The notes below the pieces were generated by a model. It worked only from the letters and a program-made list of their open reading frames with translations. It did not search any database and was not told where the DNA came from. The position numbers and the translations under genes were made by a program. This document shows positions 37,101 to 47,600 of a stretch of 64,000 nucleotides of DNA, in pieces (position 1 is the first letter of the stretch; every line of letters begins with the position of its first letter). The stretch is from the NCBI RefSeq assembly GCF_000238375.3, contig NZ_AHBZ03000016.1, forward strand, positions 124,001 through 188,000, written 5' to 3'. The stretch comes from Pseudoalteromonas citrea (GTDB lineage: Bacteria > Pseudomonadota > Gammaproteobacteria > Enterobacterales > Alteromonadaceae).

Positions 37101-38174
37101 TCCTGCGACACGAGAAAGCTTATCATCGTTAAAGACATATAGTCCCAGTAAAGGTACTGATAACCTCTGGCCAATAAATTGCATTAGTTCTTCACCGAGC
37201 TCTTTTGCCGAGTTTTTCCCTCGTAGTGCTAAACCAAAGTCTTTCATAATTGTATTGAACTGCAATTGCTTAGATATATTATGCAGAAGGGTGTTCATTG
37301 CTCTAGAAAACTTACGAAGTTCACCTTGTGTTTGTGTATCAAGGCGAAAGTCATAATTGTCATCAGCGACATGAGACACTACCTTTTCTTGCATATTTGA
37401 CACTGGCTTGATATACATTTTCCACAGCAAGTAAAATGACATCGCTATACTGATGATAAGCACAACGCTCATTAATTTTTGAATTTTATGTGCGTACATT
37501 AGTGCTTCAGCGTTGGTTGTAATTTGAGCTTTTAGCTTATTAGACATATGCCAGTGAGCGTCATCGATTGCGCCCATAATTTTCGCTTTTTCTACAAAGT
37601 ACTGATCACTGTATAAAATTCGCTGCGCAGCTGCTAAGTCAGGTTCAACAGCTTCTGTCCAGTTACCAAACTTGTCTTGAGAGATGCCCTTGATGGCATT
37701 AAATGCTATCTGTTCCATTGTTACTAATGCATCAGACGTAGATAGCGCTAATTTCATCTGGCTGAGTTCATAGTCATCAATTCCCGTTTTTTCAAAGCGC
37801 TCAATTATTGAAGGGCCCTCAAAGTCATTTTTAATATCAGGTAATGAGGTAAACGGAGAAGCTAAAACATCCCAATAACTGTAGGTCAGCTCGCTTGGTA
37901 ACTCAGCTTTGCCTTGCCTTACTGCTAATACGTACTTAAATAATTCGTACCACCGTTCGTTGCCTGTTAAAGCATAGGCGCGTGCGAAATTGGTGAGTTG
38001 ATCTGAGCTTTGCTTCAGCTCTTGCGAAAGTTCACTGAGCTTTAACAATTGAGCACTGTCTTGTTGCTCCAGTATTTCTTTTTCTTCCATGTAGTGCGCA
38101 ATGTATTGAATTGCGATACTTATACTAAACATCACTGAGAAGATAGACATAAATAAAGTACGTACACTAAGCAT
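34125..38174 (-). CDS. BarA-like hybrid sensor histidine kinase (HK-REC-REC-HPt)
   Basis: A 1349-residue hybrid kinase (numbering from ATG 38174). Two transmembrane helices (about residues 9-32 and 227-247) flank a 190-residue periplasmic sensor region, then HAMP, a GAF-like region, PAS (LDAIPNPMYYRNREGEY), HisKA with His616 in NMSHEIRTPM, and an ATPase with GTGLGLSIS. REC1 (Asp902 in FMDWNMPG), REC2 (Asp1043 in LMDMQMPV) and HPt (His1211 in AHSLKGSAANL) complete a full phosphorelay in one chain. A TTG at 38264 would add 30 residues and has no better ribosome binding site; ATG 38174 is preferred, with AGG about 10 nt upstream. It is divergent from an HD-GYP regulator, possibly its output partner. 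No sensing ligand can be read. Confidence 0.9.
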   Translation of the reverse strand: MLSVRTLFMSIFSVMFSISIAIQYIAHYMEEKEILEQQDSAQLLKLSELSQELKQSSDQLTNFARAYALTGNERWYELFKYVLAVRQGKAELPSELTYSYWDVLASPFTSLPDIKNDFEGPSIIERFEKTGIDDYELSQMKLALSTSDALVTMEQIAFNAIKGISQDKFGNWTEAVEPDLAAAQRILYSDQYFVEKAKIMGAIDDAHWHMSNKLKAQITTNAEALMYAHKIQKLMSVVLIISIAMSFYLLWKMYIKPVSNMQEKVVSHVADDNYDFRLDTQTQGELRKFSRAMNTLLHNISKQLQFNTIMKDFGLALRGKNSAKELGEELMQFIGQRLSVPLLGLYVFNDDKLSRVAGTGYCKKSPKSYDNYDSIHFHVLSSKQTYSMSLLESQYSIELNGENLYLSELYYFPLIVSNECVGLLELGSLKPVSSKDFEWVESVIQDLAISLQLTQNIELQRNTEKKVLEQLELNRKILDAIPNPMYYRNREGEYLGVNSIFHEFIGTFDADVIGAAPNDIFNQDIAQQFVESEQSLLSDPGSHNYEMTLINVEGQPRDVVVYEATFCNADGAVAGIVGLILDVTERKEMEQQLIIAKEQADQMSTAKGEFLANMSHEIRTPMNAIIGMSHLALKTDLDNQQLGYVTKIDQAAKNLLGIINDILDFSKIESGKMTVESVNFLLDEVTDNVATVNAVKAQEKNLELLLDVSPDVPISLIGDPLRLSQILINLCGNAIKFTETGEIVVGVKTLEQNSDNVTLRFSVKDSGIGLSKEQQAKLFEAFSQADGSITRKYGGTGLGLSISKNLVELMGGKIGVNSEVGKGSEFFFTVKCGLQEAKIRNFLCPEANLKEKQALVVDDNNSARAIMNNLLKTMGLAVNSVSSGREAINELEVAKYDLIFMDWNMPGMNGIDTIKHIRNMNLPEQPKMILVTAYGKEVGMNKEISDLLDGLIIKPVNASILLDSIMECYGLQRPSDHEAAPVSDIESTGFAQQRVLLVEDNITNQEVAYEMLQSVNLNITIANHGLEAVNMVKEQDFDLVLMDMQMPVMDGLTATREIRKSKSFTALPIIAMTANAMQEDVDKCTDAGMNGHIAKPINFNTMINTIHSALEQPQAPEITQSLVKEPSNAAEANQGPASEVVEVVDNAPEQTVSVSYLEAISYKEGIKRIGGNEKAYWNILTKFINNQIEEMINLEQALIIGDTEHASRIAHSLKGSAANLCATRLADAGDKFETAINNGDEVSTDEIHDIIAYLRDIAQHLSKRTIEDPKKPATEACTLDKQTIKEKLNLLAELVDANDVEAIETVNELTELNFMSTDDSAALEELINDFEFIEAKTLVVKITERLEMT

Positions 38175-38266
38175 ATAAATTAACCTAACTATATTTGGCA
38201 CGATCTGAAGAATAGACCTAATATGAGTGTATTGGCTAGTAATAAGCGAACAAAGTAGGCTCAATA

Positions 38267-39349
38267 ATGTCAGATAAGTACACTGTGCTAGTAGTTGATG
38301 ACGCGAAGGAAAATTTGGCGGTCATGTCACAACTATTAAAGGATGAATACCGGGTGGTTGTCGCCAAAAGTGGTGAGCAAGCATTGCAGTTACTTAACAC
38401 ACAAAAAATTGATATTGTTTTACTCGATGTTGTAATGCCGGGAATGGATGGTTACCAAGTTATTGCGCATATTAAGTCGCAAGATAGCCTGAAAGATTTA
38501 CCCGTTATTTTCTTGACCGGAAAAGATAGTGTTGAAGATGAAGAGAAAGGTTTTGAACTTGGTGCTTGCGACTACATTAATAAACCAATAAGCCCACCTA
38601 TTGTTAAAGCCAGAGTCAGAACGCACATTCAAAACAAGCAGACGCGCGATTTTTTACAAGATCAGAATACTTTCTTAGAAAAAGAGATTATTAGTCGAAC
38701 GGAAGAAATGTCGCGGCTGCAAGACGCAACGATCACCGCAATGGCGAGCCTCGCTGAAACCAGAGACCAAGAAACTGGCAATCATATCCGGCGTACGCAA
38801 CTCTATGTAAAGCTGCTAGCCGATAAATTACAAACACATGAGAAATACAAAGATAGGCTTAATATTAAGTTGATAGATATTTTTTATAAGTCAGCACCAC
38901 TTCATGACATTGGTAAAGTGGGGATCCCTGACAACATTTTGTTAAAACCCGGCAAGCTTGAAGTCGATGAATTTGAAGTAATGAAGCAGCATACAGATTT
39001 TGGCTTTAAAGCCATAGAAGATGCAGAGTCCGAAATGGGGGCCGATGATACCTTTTTAAAAGTGGCAAAAGAAATTGCGCATTACCACCATGAAAAGTGG
39101 GATGGCAGTGGCTACCCGGATGGTCTAAAAGGGGAAGAAATCCCTTTGAGTGCAAGGTTAATGGCTATCGCTGATGTATATGATGCGCTGATAAGTAAAC
39201 GGGTATACAAAGATGCCATGTCGCACGAACAAGCAATGAAAATCATTTCTGAAGGTCGGGGGTCACACTTTGACCCAGACATGATCGATGTGTTTTTTGA
39301 GATAGAGCATGAGTTTTATGATGTGGCGCAGAAATACACCGATGGTTAA
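38267..39349 (+). CDS. Two-component response regulator with HD-GYP phosphodiesterase output
   Basis: A 360-residue response regulator. The receiver domain (residues 4-120) has a phospho-acceptor Asp near 57 (VLLDVVMPGMDG) and a conserved Lys in YINKPISPP. The HD-GYP domain (about 165-350) has HDIGK and the signature HHEKWDGSGYPDGLKGEEIP, with all expected metal and GYP residues, so it should hydrolyse cyclic di-GMP. It is divergently transcribed next to the hybrid kinase, which makes it a plausible phosphorelay target. It precedes the convergent polyketide cluster and a shared inverted repeat. Confidence 0.94.
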   Translation: MSDKYTVLVVDDAKENLAVMSQLLKDEYRVVVAKSGEQALQLLNTQKIDIVLLDVVMPGMDGYQVIAHIKSQDSLKDLPVIFLTGKDSVEDEEKGFELGACDYINKPISPPIVKARVRTHIQNKQTRDFLQDQNTFLEKEIISRTEEMSRLQDATITAMASLAETRDQETGNHIRRTQLYVKLLADKLQTHEKYKDRLNIKLIDIFYKSAPLHDIGKVGIPDNILLKPGKLEVDEFEVMKQHTDFGFKAIEDAESEMGADDTFLKVAKEIAHYHHEKWDGSGYPDGLKGEEIPLSARLMAIADVYDALISKRVYKDAMSHEQAMKIISEGRGSHFDPDMIDVFFEIEHEFYDVAQKYTDG

Positions 39350-39710
39350 TAGGTAAAACTTATAACTTATTTCTTTCTTATACCATTACTGGATAGGCGT
39401 AATAAACTGCTATTAAACCTGTCTTAGTGAGGTTTGGAGGCCTTATTATATGATAATAGCGCTCCATAATTACTTAAAATGTTTATGCTGCGGAACGATT
39501 ATTTACGGTGCTTCGGGCTGTTATTCTAAATCGTCTAAACGTTATATGTACAGGCTAGAAAATAGCGTGAAACACAGAATAAGTGGCTTACACCGTCAAG
39601 TAGGCAGCCTCCTGAATATAATTTTCCAATTGTTATATGTGTGTTTAGCAGTATCAATTACTTACCGGTGGTATATTACAGGTAATTGATACTGCCTTGT
39701 TTTTATAAGC
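39350..39710. other. Gene-free interval of about 360 bp between the HD-GYP gene and the PKS stop
   Basis: It contains a 14-bp inverted repeat (39648-39695) that probably ends both convergent transcripts. A 79-residue reading frame across it overlaps the repeat and shows no protein features. Confidence 0.6.
39648..39695. terminator. Terminator-like inverted repeat between the HD-GYP and PKS genes
   Basis: GCAGTATCAATTAC and GTAATTGATACTGC, perfect 14-bp arms with a 20-nt loop; CTTGTTTTTA follows on the plus strand. It is expected to serve both strands. Confidence 0.75.
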
Positions 39711-42700
39711 TTAACTCTCTTTATCTAAGTCTTTGTCAGTGTAATCCCAAAGCACCTTATTATGTTTATCTATACGCCACTGGTTAAAGTAAGTATCAAA
39801 TAAAGGCGCCCAGTCGCCGAGTTCGATGCCGTACTCTGCAATGAACGCATTAAAATTATCTTTATGATAGGGCGTCATCGGCATTAAGTAGGTTTCAAAA
39901 AGGTACTCATCATAACCGGGTCTGCATGACAACAAGCCTTCCATAATGATTCGGTCATGTTCGTCAGTGAGTTTATTTGCATAGCCCTCACAGGCATGAA
40001 TAAAGGCTGTTTTATTCTCTGTGGTAAAACAAAGTTGGTGTTGCTCTGCGTATTGGTAGAATTTATCAATAGTAAGCGGGGTTTGGTTGGCTACATTAAA
40101 CATCGTGTTACGTTTGTTTTTATCAGCCATGCCAAACACAATACTTTGTGCGGCTTTATCAACGGGAATAATGTCAAGCATGTAGGACATGTCCTGGGCA
40201 CGAACAGGCACACTGAGCATCATACGTAAAATACGATGGAATATATCATCGGTATTGCCTATGCCTGTGGTTGATGACCCTGAAATTTCCGAGAATCGAT
40301 AAATGGTATATGGCACACCGTATTCGGAGGCTTGGCGTATATTCTCTTCTTGCACCCATTTTGATTGCCCATAACCACTACAAATTAATGACGCATCATC
40401 GGTGTTAATAAAATCCTCTATTGGATTGACCGAAAAATGCGAGTTTTTAACCTGTGTGCTAGCGGTTGTGCTTGACACAAAGTGCATCATTTTAAGTGTA
40501 TGGCTGGTTGCCATCGTTAGGAGTTCATTAGTGCCAGCGACTGATTTTTTAAATGCAAAGTACGGCTGAATATGGTTTACATACGATGCGGTGTGAATGA
40601 TATGCTCGACTTCAGCACATAGCTTTAGCCAATTCTTTTTTGATAAGCCCAGTTGTGGATGTTCCATATCGCCTAAAACAGGCACAATGCGGCGCATATC
40701 AATCTTTAATTGATAATTAGCCGCGGCATCTTGTATTCTTTTTTGTGCTTTTTTCAGTGAGGGGGCACGCACTAAGCAATATACTTTCGCCTGTGTGGTA
40801 TCCATTAGCTGACTTAAAATATGACAGCCAAGAAACCCGGTTGCGCCAGTTAACAATGCAACCTTAACATCGCCATCATAGGCGTGACTAAGCCCTGAAG
40901 GAGGCTCTGACAGTGTGAACCCTGCGTCTAAAATAAAGTCAGGCAGTTGTTTTGGTTTTTCTGGTAAGTGGTGTTGGGGCGTTTGTACTAAGAGATCAGT
41001 GTTACTTTGCTGCTCAGCGAGTAATTCAATTTCTGTGATCAATGCTTGAATGGTATTCATATTTTTAAAAGCATCGGCTTGAATATCCATGCTCAGTTGC
41101 GTTTTTAACTGTTGGAAAGTTTTTAATAGCGAGATTGAATCAAATCCATAATCATACAAATCACATTCCAGATCTAACTCGTTAGGTTTAACCCCAATGA
41201 CATTACCCACAATGTTGATCACCACCTCCGCTATACTGTGTTGCGAGGATGGCGATAGGATTTCGCTATTAGTTATGGCCCCAATGGATTGCTTGTGCGC
41301 TCGCTTTAGATGACTGAGAGTATTATGATAAATTTTATCGCTGTTGTGACAGGACATAACACATAACGTACTTTGGGCAGACGCTAATAGCGACGGTAGA
41401 GCTGCGAACGCATTTTCCATACGAATAAGAGAGTATCCCTTTTTGATAGCAAACTCATTTTCAATGCTTTTTACCGGATTGTTCGAGTGCCAATAGCCCC
41501 AGTTAATAGCGAGGGTTTTACCGTGACGGTGGCCTTGCTCTACTGCCGTGTCTCGAGCACTCGCAAAGGCATTTTGAAAGCCATTACCGTACGAATACGA
41601 TAAGTGGTTTAGCGAGCCAAATACCGCCATTGAAGAAAACATCACAAAAAAGTCTAAAGGCGTATTGTAGAATACGCGGTCAAGAACTTGTGAGCCGTCT
41701 ACTTTGACTGACAATGCTTGTTCAAAATCTTGCCAAGTATTTTCATGTTCAGAGAACGCGGTGCCCAAATGAAATATACCATTGAGTGATTGGCTTTGTG
41801 ACTGCAGCTTCAATGCATCGATGTCACGCTTAACTTGCGTCATATCATCTTCATTAGAAACGTCACATGGAAAATAATGTATTTTTCCAGGTAATGCACT
41901 TAATTTTGCTATAGCCGCTTTATTATGCTCGGCAGAGGATCGCCCGAGTAAAATGAGGGTGGCATTATATTGGGTTAATAGCTGTTCACTTAGTTGTTGA
42001 CCGAGCTCGCCTAAAGCGCCAGCAATGAGATACACGCCATGGTGTTTAAATTGTATAGGCTCATTAGAAGAAGCGCTATTACGTTCACATTTTGACAAGC
42101 TGGTTTTCTCGATTTGCGCGCCAAATCGTGTACCTTGTAAGTATTTTACATGGTTATACTGATGTGCTTCGCCATTGGCTAACTTTAGTGCACAACCTTC
42201 TTGTAATAATTGAGTTTGCCATGTCTTTGGCGTATTTTTTTCGCTCGAAGCAGCACTGTTTATAAATTCAACCGTTGTCCACTGATGTAGTGTGTTTCTT
42301 AACGAGTAGCTCCTCAGTAATGCTGTAATATCATGGCGAGAAACTGAGTCATTATCACTAAAAGTGGCATAAAACAGTTGTATCGCGTCTTTATCAAATG
42401 CTTCTATGGCTTTTATGAACTGATACAGCGGTGCTATTTGTGCTGTTGCATCACTTAACGCTGAACAATCTAACTGCTGTGAGCTAACATTTGGCACTGG
42501 TACGCTGTCAGCGATGAAAAATACAATGTCAGGCCGGTTATCTGAGGTGAAAATGTGGCCCTTATTGTCGTTGTTGAAATCTGAAAACAATACGCTGTTT
42601 ACGGAGTCGCGCATACTAGAGGGCAGTGTATCAAGCAAGGCATATTGTGACTTTCTCTCATGAGATACAATTAACACACGCTTATCTAACAGCGGTGCTA

Positions 42701-44630
42701 AGTCAGAGGGTGATGCTAATTCAGAGTTGACTAAGGGCGCCGAGACCCAGTTATTCTCTAATACTAACCAAGGTGTTTTCTCATTTTTTAACGTACTGTT
42801 TTCTTCGTCATTAGGGCAACGTGCTTTTTCAAGTATTGTTTTGGCTAAACCTTGCTCCAAATGCGTGGCATCGATAAATGAGGTTGTTGGCAAATGCATT
42901 TTATGCACAACCGAAGAGGTATCGCTATTAAACGTGTTCCAGCATACATCTTTTGAGTCCAACCAAAACTTGGCAAGCGCTGGCAAGTTGTTTGATAGCT
43001 TTAGGCTTTGTACATCATCATTACTGAGTGTTGCCTTGTTGGCTTTATTAACGGTGGAGGCTTTAAAGCGACCAGAGCATATTTCTTGTTCCGCATTCGC
43101 CAGTGAGCTTATTAACTCAGCCATGGAAGATACCACCCATGCTGCACGGTATTTTTGATGTGTACGGCCCACTTGCAGTGTATATGCCAATCGTGCCAGT
43201 TGGTGCGGTGTATCAAGATCTGAGTTTGTTGGATCAGACAAAAATGATTTAAGCTCAATGATTTGTGCTTGTAGCTGTGTGTCTGTATTTGCCGATAGCA
43301 AAACAATAGATGCGTCGCCCGTAGTGCATAGTTTAATGGGGTCAACCGCCTTATTGTGCCTGTTACTCGAGGGGGAGTTTAAATCATTACAAGGGTCATC
43401 AGTGTGGTGCTCTTCAAGTACGAGGTGTGCGTTAACGCCACTTATCCCAAACGAGCTTACTGCCGCTCGGCGTTGCTGTTGTGACTGCCAGTCCGTCAGT
43501 GTTGTTTGCACCGTAAAAGGCGTGTCATCGAGCGACAAGTATGGGTTAAGCGCCTTCACATGCAGTGATGGTGCTAATGTTTTATGCTTAAATTGCAGCA
43601 GCACTTTAATGACGCCTGCGATGCCAGCGGCGATTTCTAAGTGACCGACATTACTTTTAACAGAGCCAAGTGCGCACCTTTTTTCCCCTGAGGGGTCATT
43701 ATTTGCAGCCGCATAAGCCTGTTTTAACGCGTCGATTTCAACCGGATCACCTAAAGATGTGCCTGTACCATGACATTCGATATAGCTAATAGATGAAGGG
43801 TCAATCTCAGCGTTTTGCCATGCCTTAGTAAGCAAGCGCGACTGTGCGTTGGCATTAGGCACTGTAAAACCATGAGATTTACCACCGTGGTTTACCGCAG
43901 ATCCTAAAATGGTACCGTAAATACAGTCATTGTCTTGTTGGCAAGCCGAGCGCTTCTTAAGAAACAGCATACCAATCCCTTCGCCACGGACAATGCCATC
44001 AGCATCATCGGAGAATGGTCTACATCTACCAGTGGGTGACAAAGCACCTATGTCGTGCATAGCTAATGAGGCATGTGGCGTGTCGATAATGTTTACTCCA
44101 CCTACTATGGCTTGATCGCAATCTCCTTGTTCTATGGCTTGAACTGCTTTGTGTATTGCTACTAATGAAGAGGAGCATGTAGTGTCAACGCCTTCACTTG
44201 GGCCATGTAAATCAAGGAAATAACTCATTCGATTTGGCGCAAAAGCAGAAGAGGTAAGCATGCCATCGTGATAATTTGATTGGCAGCCAATAAAAATACC
44301 GGTATTTGATCCTGCTAAAGCGGTGGGATCATATCCCGCATCTTCAATGCATTTCCATACATGCATCATTAACATGCTTTCTTGTCGACCAATACGGTTA
44401 CTTTCGGCTGGCGCAATGTTAAAAAATAAAGGATCAAAATGCTCCGTTTTATCTAGTTGGCCTAACCAATTTACTTCATCAGGCAATGGTTCTGGGCATG
44501 GGTTACTTTCTTGTGGCCAGACATAGGGCGTTACACTGTCTTTACCTTGACTGAGGTTGTGCCAAAAAGCATGGGGGTTTTTAGCCTGTGGAAACTCACA
44601 ACTCATACCAATAATTGCAATTGGGTCTTT
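39711..44630 (-). other. PKS module 5: KS-KR-ACP and terminal reductase
   Basis: KS4 (DTTCSSS), KR4 with the variant loop GALGELG and no B-type Asp, ACP4 (GFDS), and a thioester reductase with GATGFLG and YGQSK. The reductase should release the chain by NAD(P)H reduction as an aldehyde, or as an alcohol after a second reduction. There is no thioesterase domain. Confidence 0.87.
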
Positions 44631-47600
44631 TGATACAGCTTGTGCGCTTTGGTTCTCAGGGTCTGGTTGTAATGATTGAGTGCTTTTTTGTGTATCGTTT
44701 ACATCGTTGTTTAGCGCAATAAGCTGCGTTTCATAGGTCTCTATTATGTGCACTTTAATACTATTGAGTGTGGAATGGGTAAATAACACGCTCGGGGATA
44801 TATCAAGCTGATATTGTTTGTTTACTTGGTTAATAAACGAGATAAATACAATCGAGTCAGCACCTAAATCCCCTAAGTCACTGTCTAAATCAATACTGTC
44901 AGGGTCAGTGCCTAACAGTGACGCTGTGCTCGTTAGCAAAAACTCTTCGAGGTGCGTGTGTAGGTGTGCTTTGCTTTGAAAGCGCGACGATGAAGCAAGG
45001 TGCTGTTGGGTATTATCTTGTGAGATTTGCGCCTTATAATCTACCAATGTTTGTACTTGATGTAAGCTGTGTTTAAAGGCTGCAATACCGATTTTCGTTG
45101 GCATGGGGGTGATACCCAATTGTGTTAATTGCGTCGCAAATTGTGGGTTTATCTTCATCCCGCCGTGTTGCCAATACGGCCAGTCAATACTACAACTTTT
45201 ACCGCTACGTAGCCCTTTACTGACCAATGTGTCGCGGTAATGCATATAACTATCTAAAAACGCGTTTGCGGTAGCGTAATCGACTTGGCTGATAGCGCCA
45301 TTAACACCACTTAACCCTGAAAAACAAACCAAAAAGTCTAGAGGAATATCTTGAGTCGCCTCATCAAGAGCAATAACCCCTTTCACTTTTGGAGCAAGAA
45401 CTTTTGAAAATGTTGATTTGTCTTTTTTAGTAAGCAGCGTGTCGTTTAATACCCCTGCGGCATGAATAACACCTGTTAACGTGTCGAATTCAGTAATGAT
45501 GTCTCTGATGAGCAGAATAACCGCCATTTTCTTCGAAACATCGACTTGAACGTACTTAAGTGTTGTATTCGCGCAAGCAAGCTTGGTTAACTGTGCTTGC
45601 ACATCAGGGTGTTCTAGTGGCTTGCGACCTGTGGCTATCACAGTTTTATGCTGTTCTATACGGTTGAGATCAGCAATAAAATGGGCACCAATACCACCAA
45701 GGCCTCCGGTGATCAAATACACGCCGCCTGGTTGCCATGACATGTTGTCACAGGGTTGAGTGAGTTCATGTTGATGGGTATCAAGGGGTTTATAAGCAAG
45801 TATCTGCCTATTGTTGTCTATGTAGCGTATAACTGCTTCATTATGATGCTTATCGTTCATTAAACGCGTTGTAAGCGTGTCACTGTTAGTCGTGTTGTCG
45901 AACAAAACGACTTGCGTTTTAAGTGACGGGGTTTCTAAACTCGCGGTTTTCAGCAAGCTGTGAAAACAAAAGTACGCATTGGCTTGGCTCGGCTCATTAT
46001 TTGCGCCATAGGTGTCATTGAGTACCAGTTGAAGTGATATAGGCTGTTTTAGTGTAATCAACTGTTTAATGATGTCGACCAGCTGGTAACCATAATCTTC
46101 AATCTTGTGTTCAATACCGTAGTGGTTTGAGAAGAGCGAATAGCTTGTCGCATTAGGCAGTGAGACCTCCGGTACATCACAAAATATTACATGATGCTGT
46201 GCCTGAGTGTGAGCCTGAGATTGAGTAATTGAGACCTGATTAAGCGACTTATCGACCCAATGTGGGACTTCAATGGTTAATTGTGGCGGGTTAGTCTCTT
46301 GTGTCGTTTTACATGACGGTGAGAACGTTGGCTTGGTCAACTCTGCAGTTATCGCAGCTGAAGCTGCTTTCGTCCCGCCCGAATTTTCCATTCCCCATAA
46401 ACTGTATTGTTTTAAGTCAAACGGATAGGTAGGTAAACTAAGCTTTGTAATGGAGGACGCATTATTAAAGTCACTATCTTGGTATAAAAAGTCCCAATTG
46501 ATAAAGCCTGTGTCAATCCATCGTTGTAAAATTTCATGATACTGCTGGTTGCTTAAACAGGTTGCCAAATAAGTTTGCTGCTGTACGGGGGAGGCTGTCG
46601 ACTCGGCTGTGGCAGGTACCGCCTCTTTGGTAAGTTGTTTACATAAAGAGGCTGCGCTGGCTAAATAGACTTGCAGTTCGGTGCAAAGTTGCGAGAGTGA
46701 GCTTACTACAAAGCCTGTACGATGAGCCATTGTTGTGCGGCCTGTTTGCAGCGTGTAAGCGATATTTTTTAACTGCGATTTTTCATATTGATTCACGCTA
46801 AGATGTTCTAACAATAACTGCACTTGTAGCGTCAGGACGTCGGCACTTTGTGCCGATAGCACCACAATGTAGAGGCCTTCAGGGGAGGTCGATTGTGGGA
46901 AAGAGGCTTTTTCATGTACATCATCGCTCATATTTAGCGGCGTATATTCTTCTAAAATGGCGTGCGCGTTAGTACCACCAATGCCAAATGAGCTTACAGC
47001 TGCGCGCCTTGGTAGGTGCTCGCTACTCCAAGCTTGTTGTTTATCAACCACATAAAATGGTGAATCTGCTAAGTTAATATGCGGATTGGGCGTTGTATAA
47101 TGCAACGACGCAGGGAGCTGCTTATAATACAACGACAATGATGTTTTGATTAGACCCGTTAGGCCAGCCAGTGTATCAGTATGGCCTAGGTTTGATTTAA
47201 CAGCCCCTAATCCGCAAAACTGCTTTTTGTTCGTGTGCTTTTGGTAAACTTGTTGCAATGCCGCAAACTCAATCGGGTCGCCCAAGGCAGTGCCTGTGCC
47301 ATGTGCTTCTACGTAGCTAATGGTCTCTGGGTGAATATTGGCACTTTCAAGCGTTTGCTCAATCACGCTCATTTGGCCAGTGTTGCCTGGTGCAAAAAAG
47401 CCGGCTTTATCTTTACCATCGTTATTGACTTTTATGCCTCTGATCACGCTATAAATATGATCAGCATCGTCAACAGCTTCATTGGCGCGCTTGAGTACGA
47501 TCAGTGAAACCCCATTACCTCCAATCATGCCATCGGCGTTTTCATCAAACACTTTACAGCGGGCGTCTTTGGCAAAGTTCATGCCTTTTTCATAGTGATA

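Noticed and set aside
39450-39689. 79-residue reading frame between the HD-GYP and PKS genes
   Set aside because: It overlaps the terminator-like repeat and shows no protein features.
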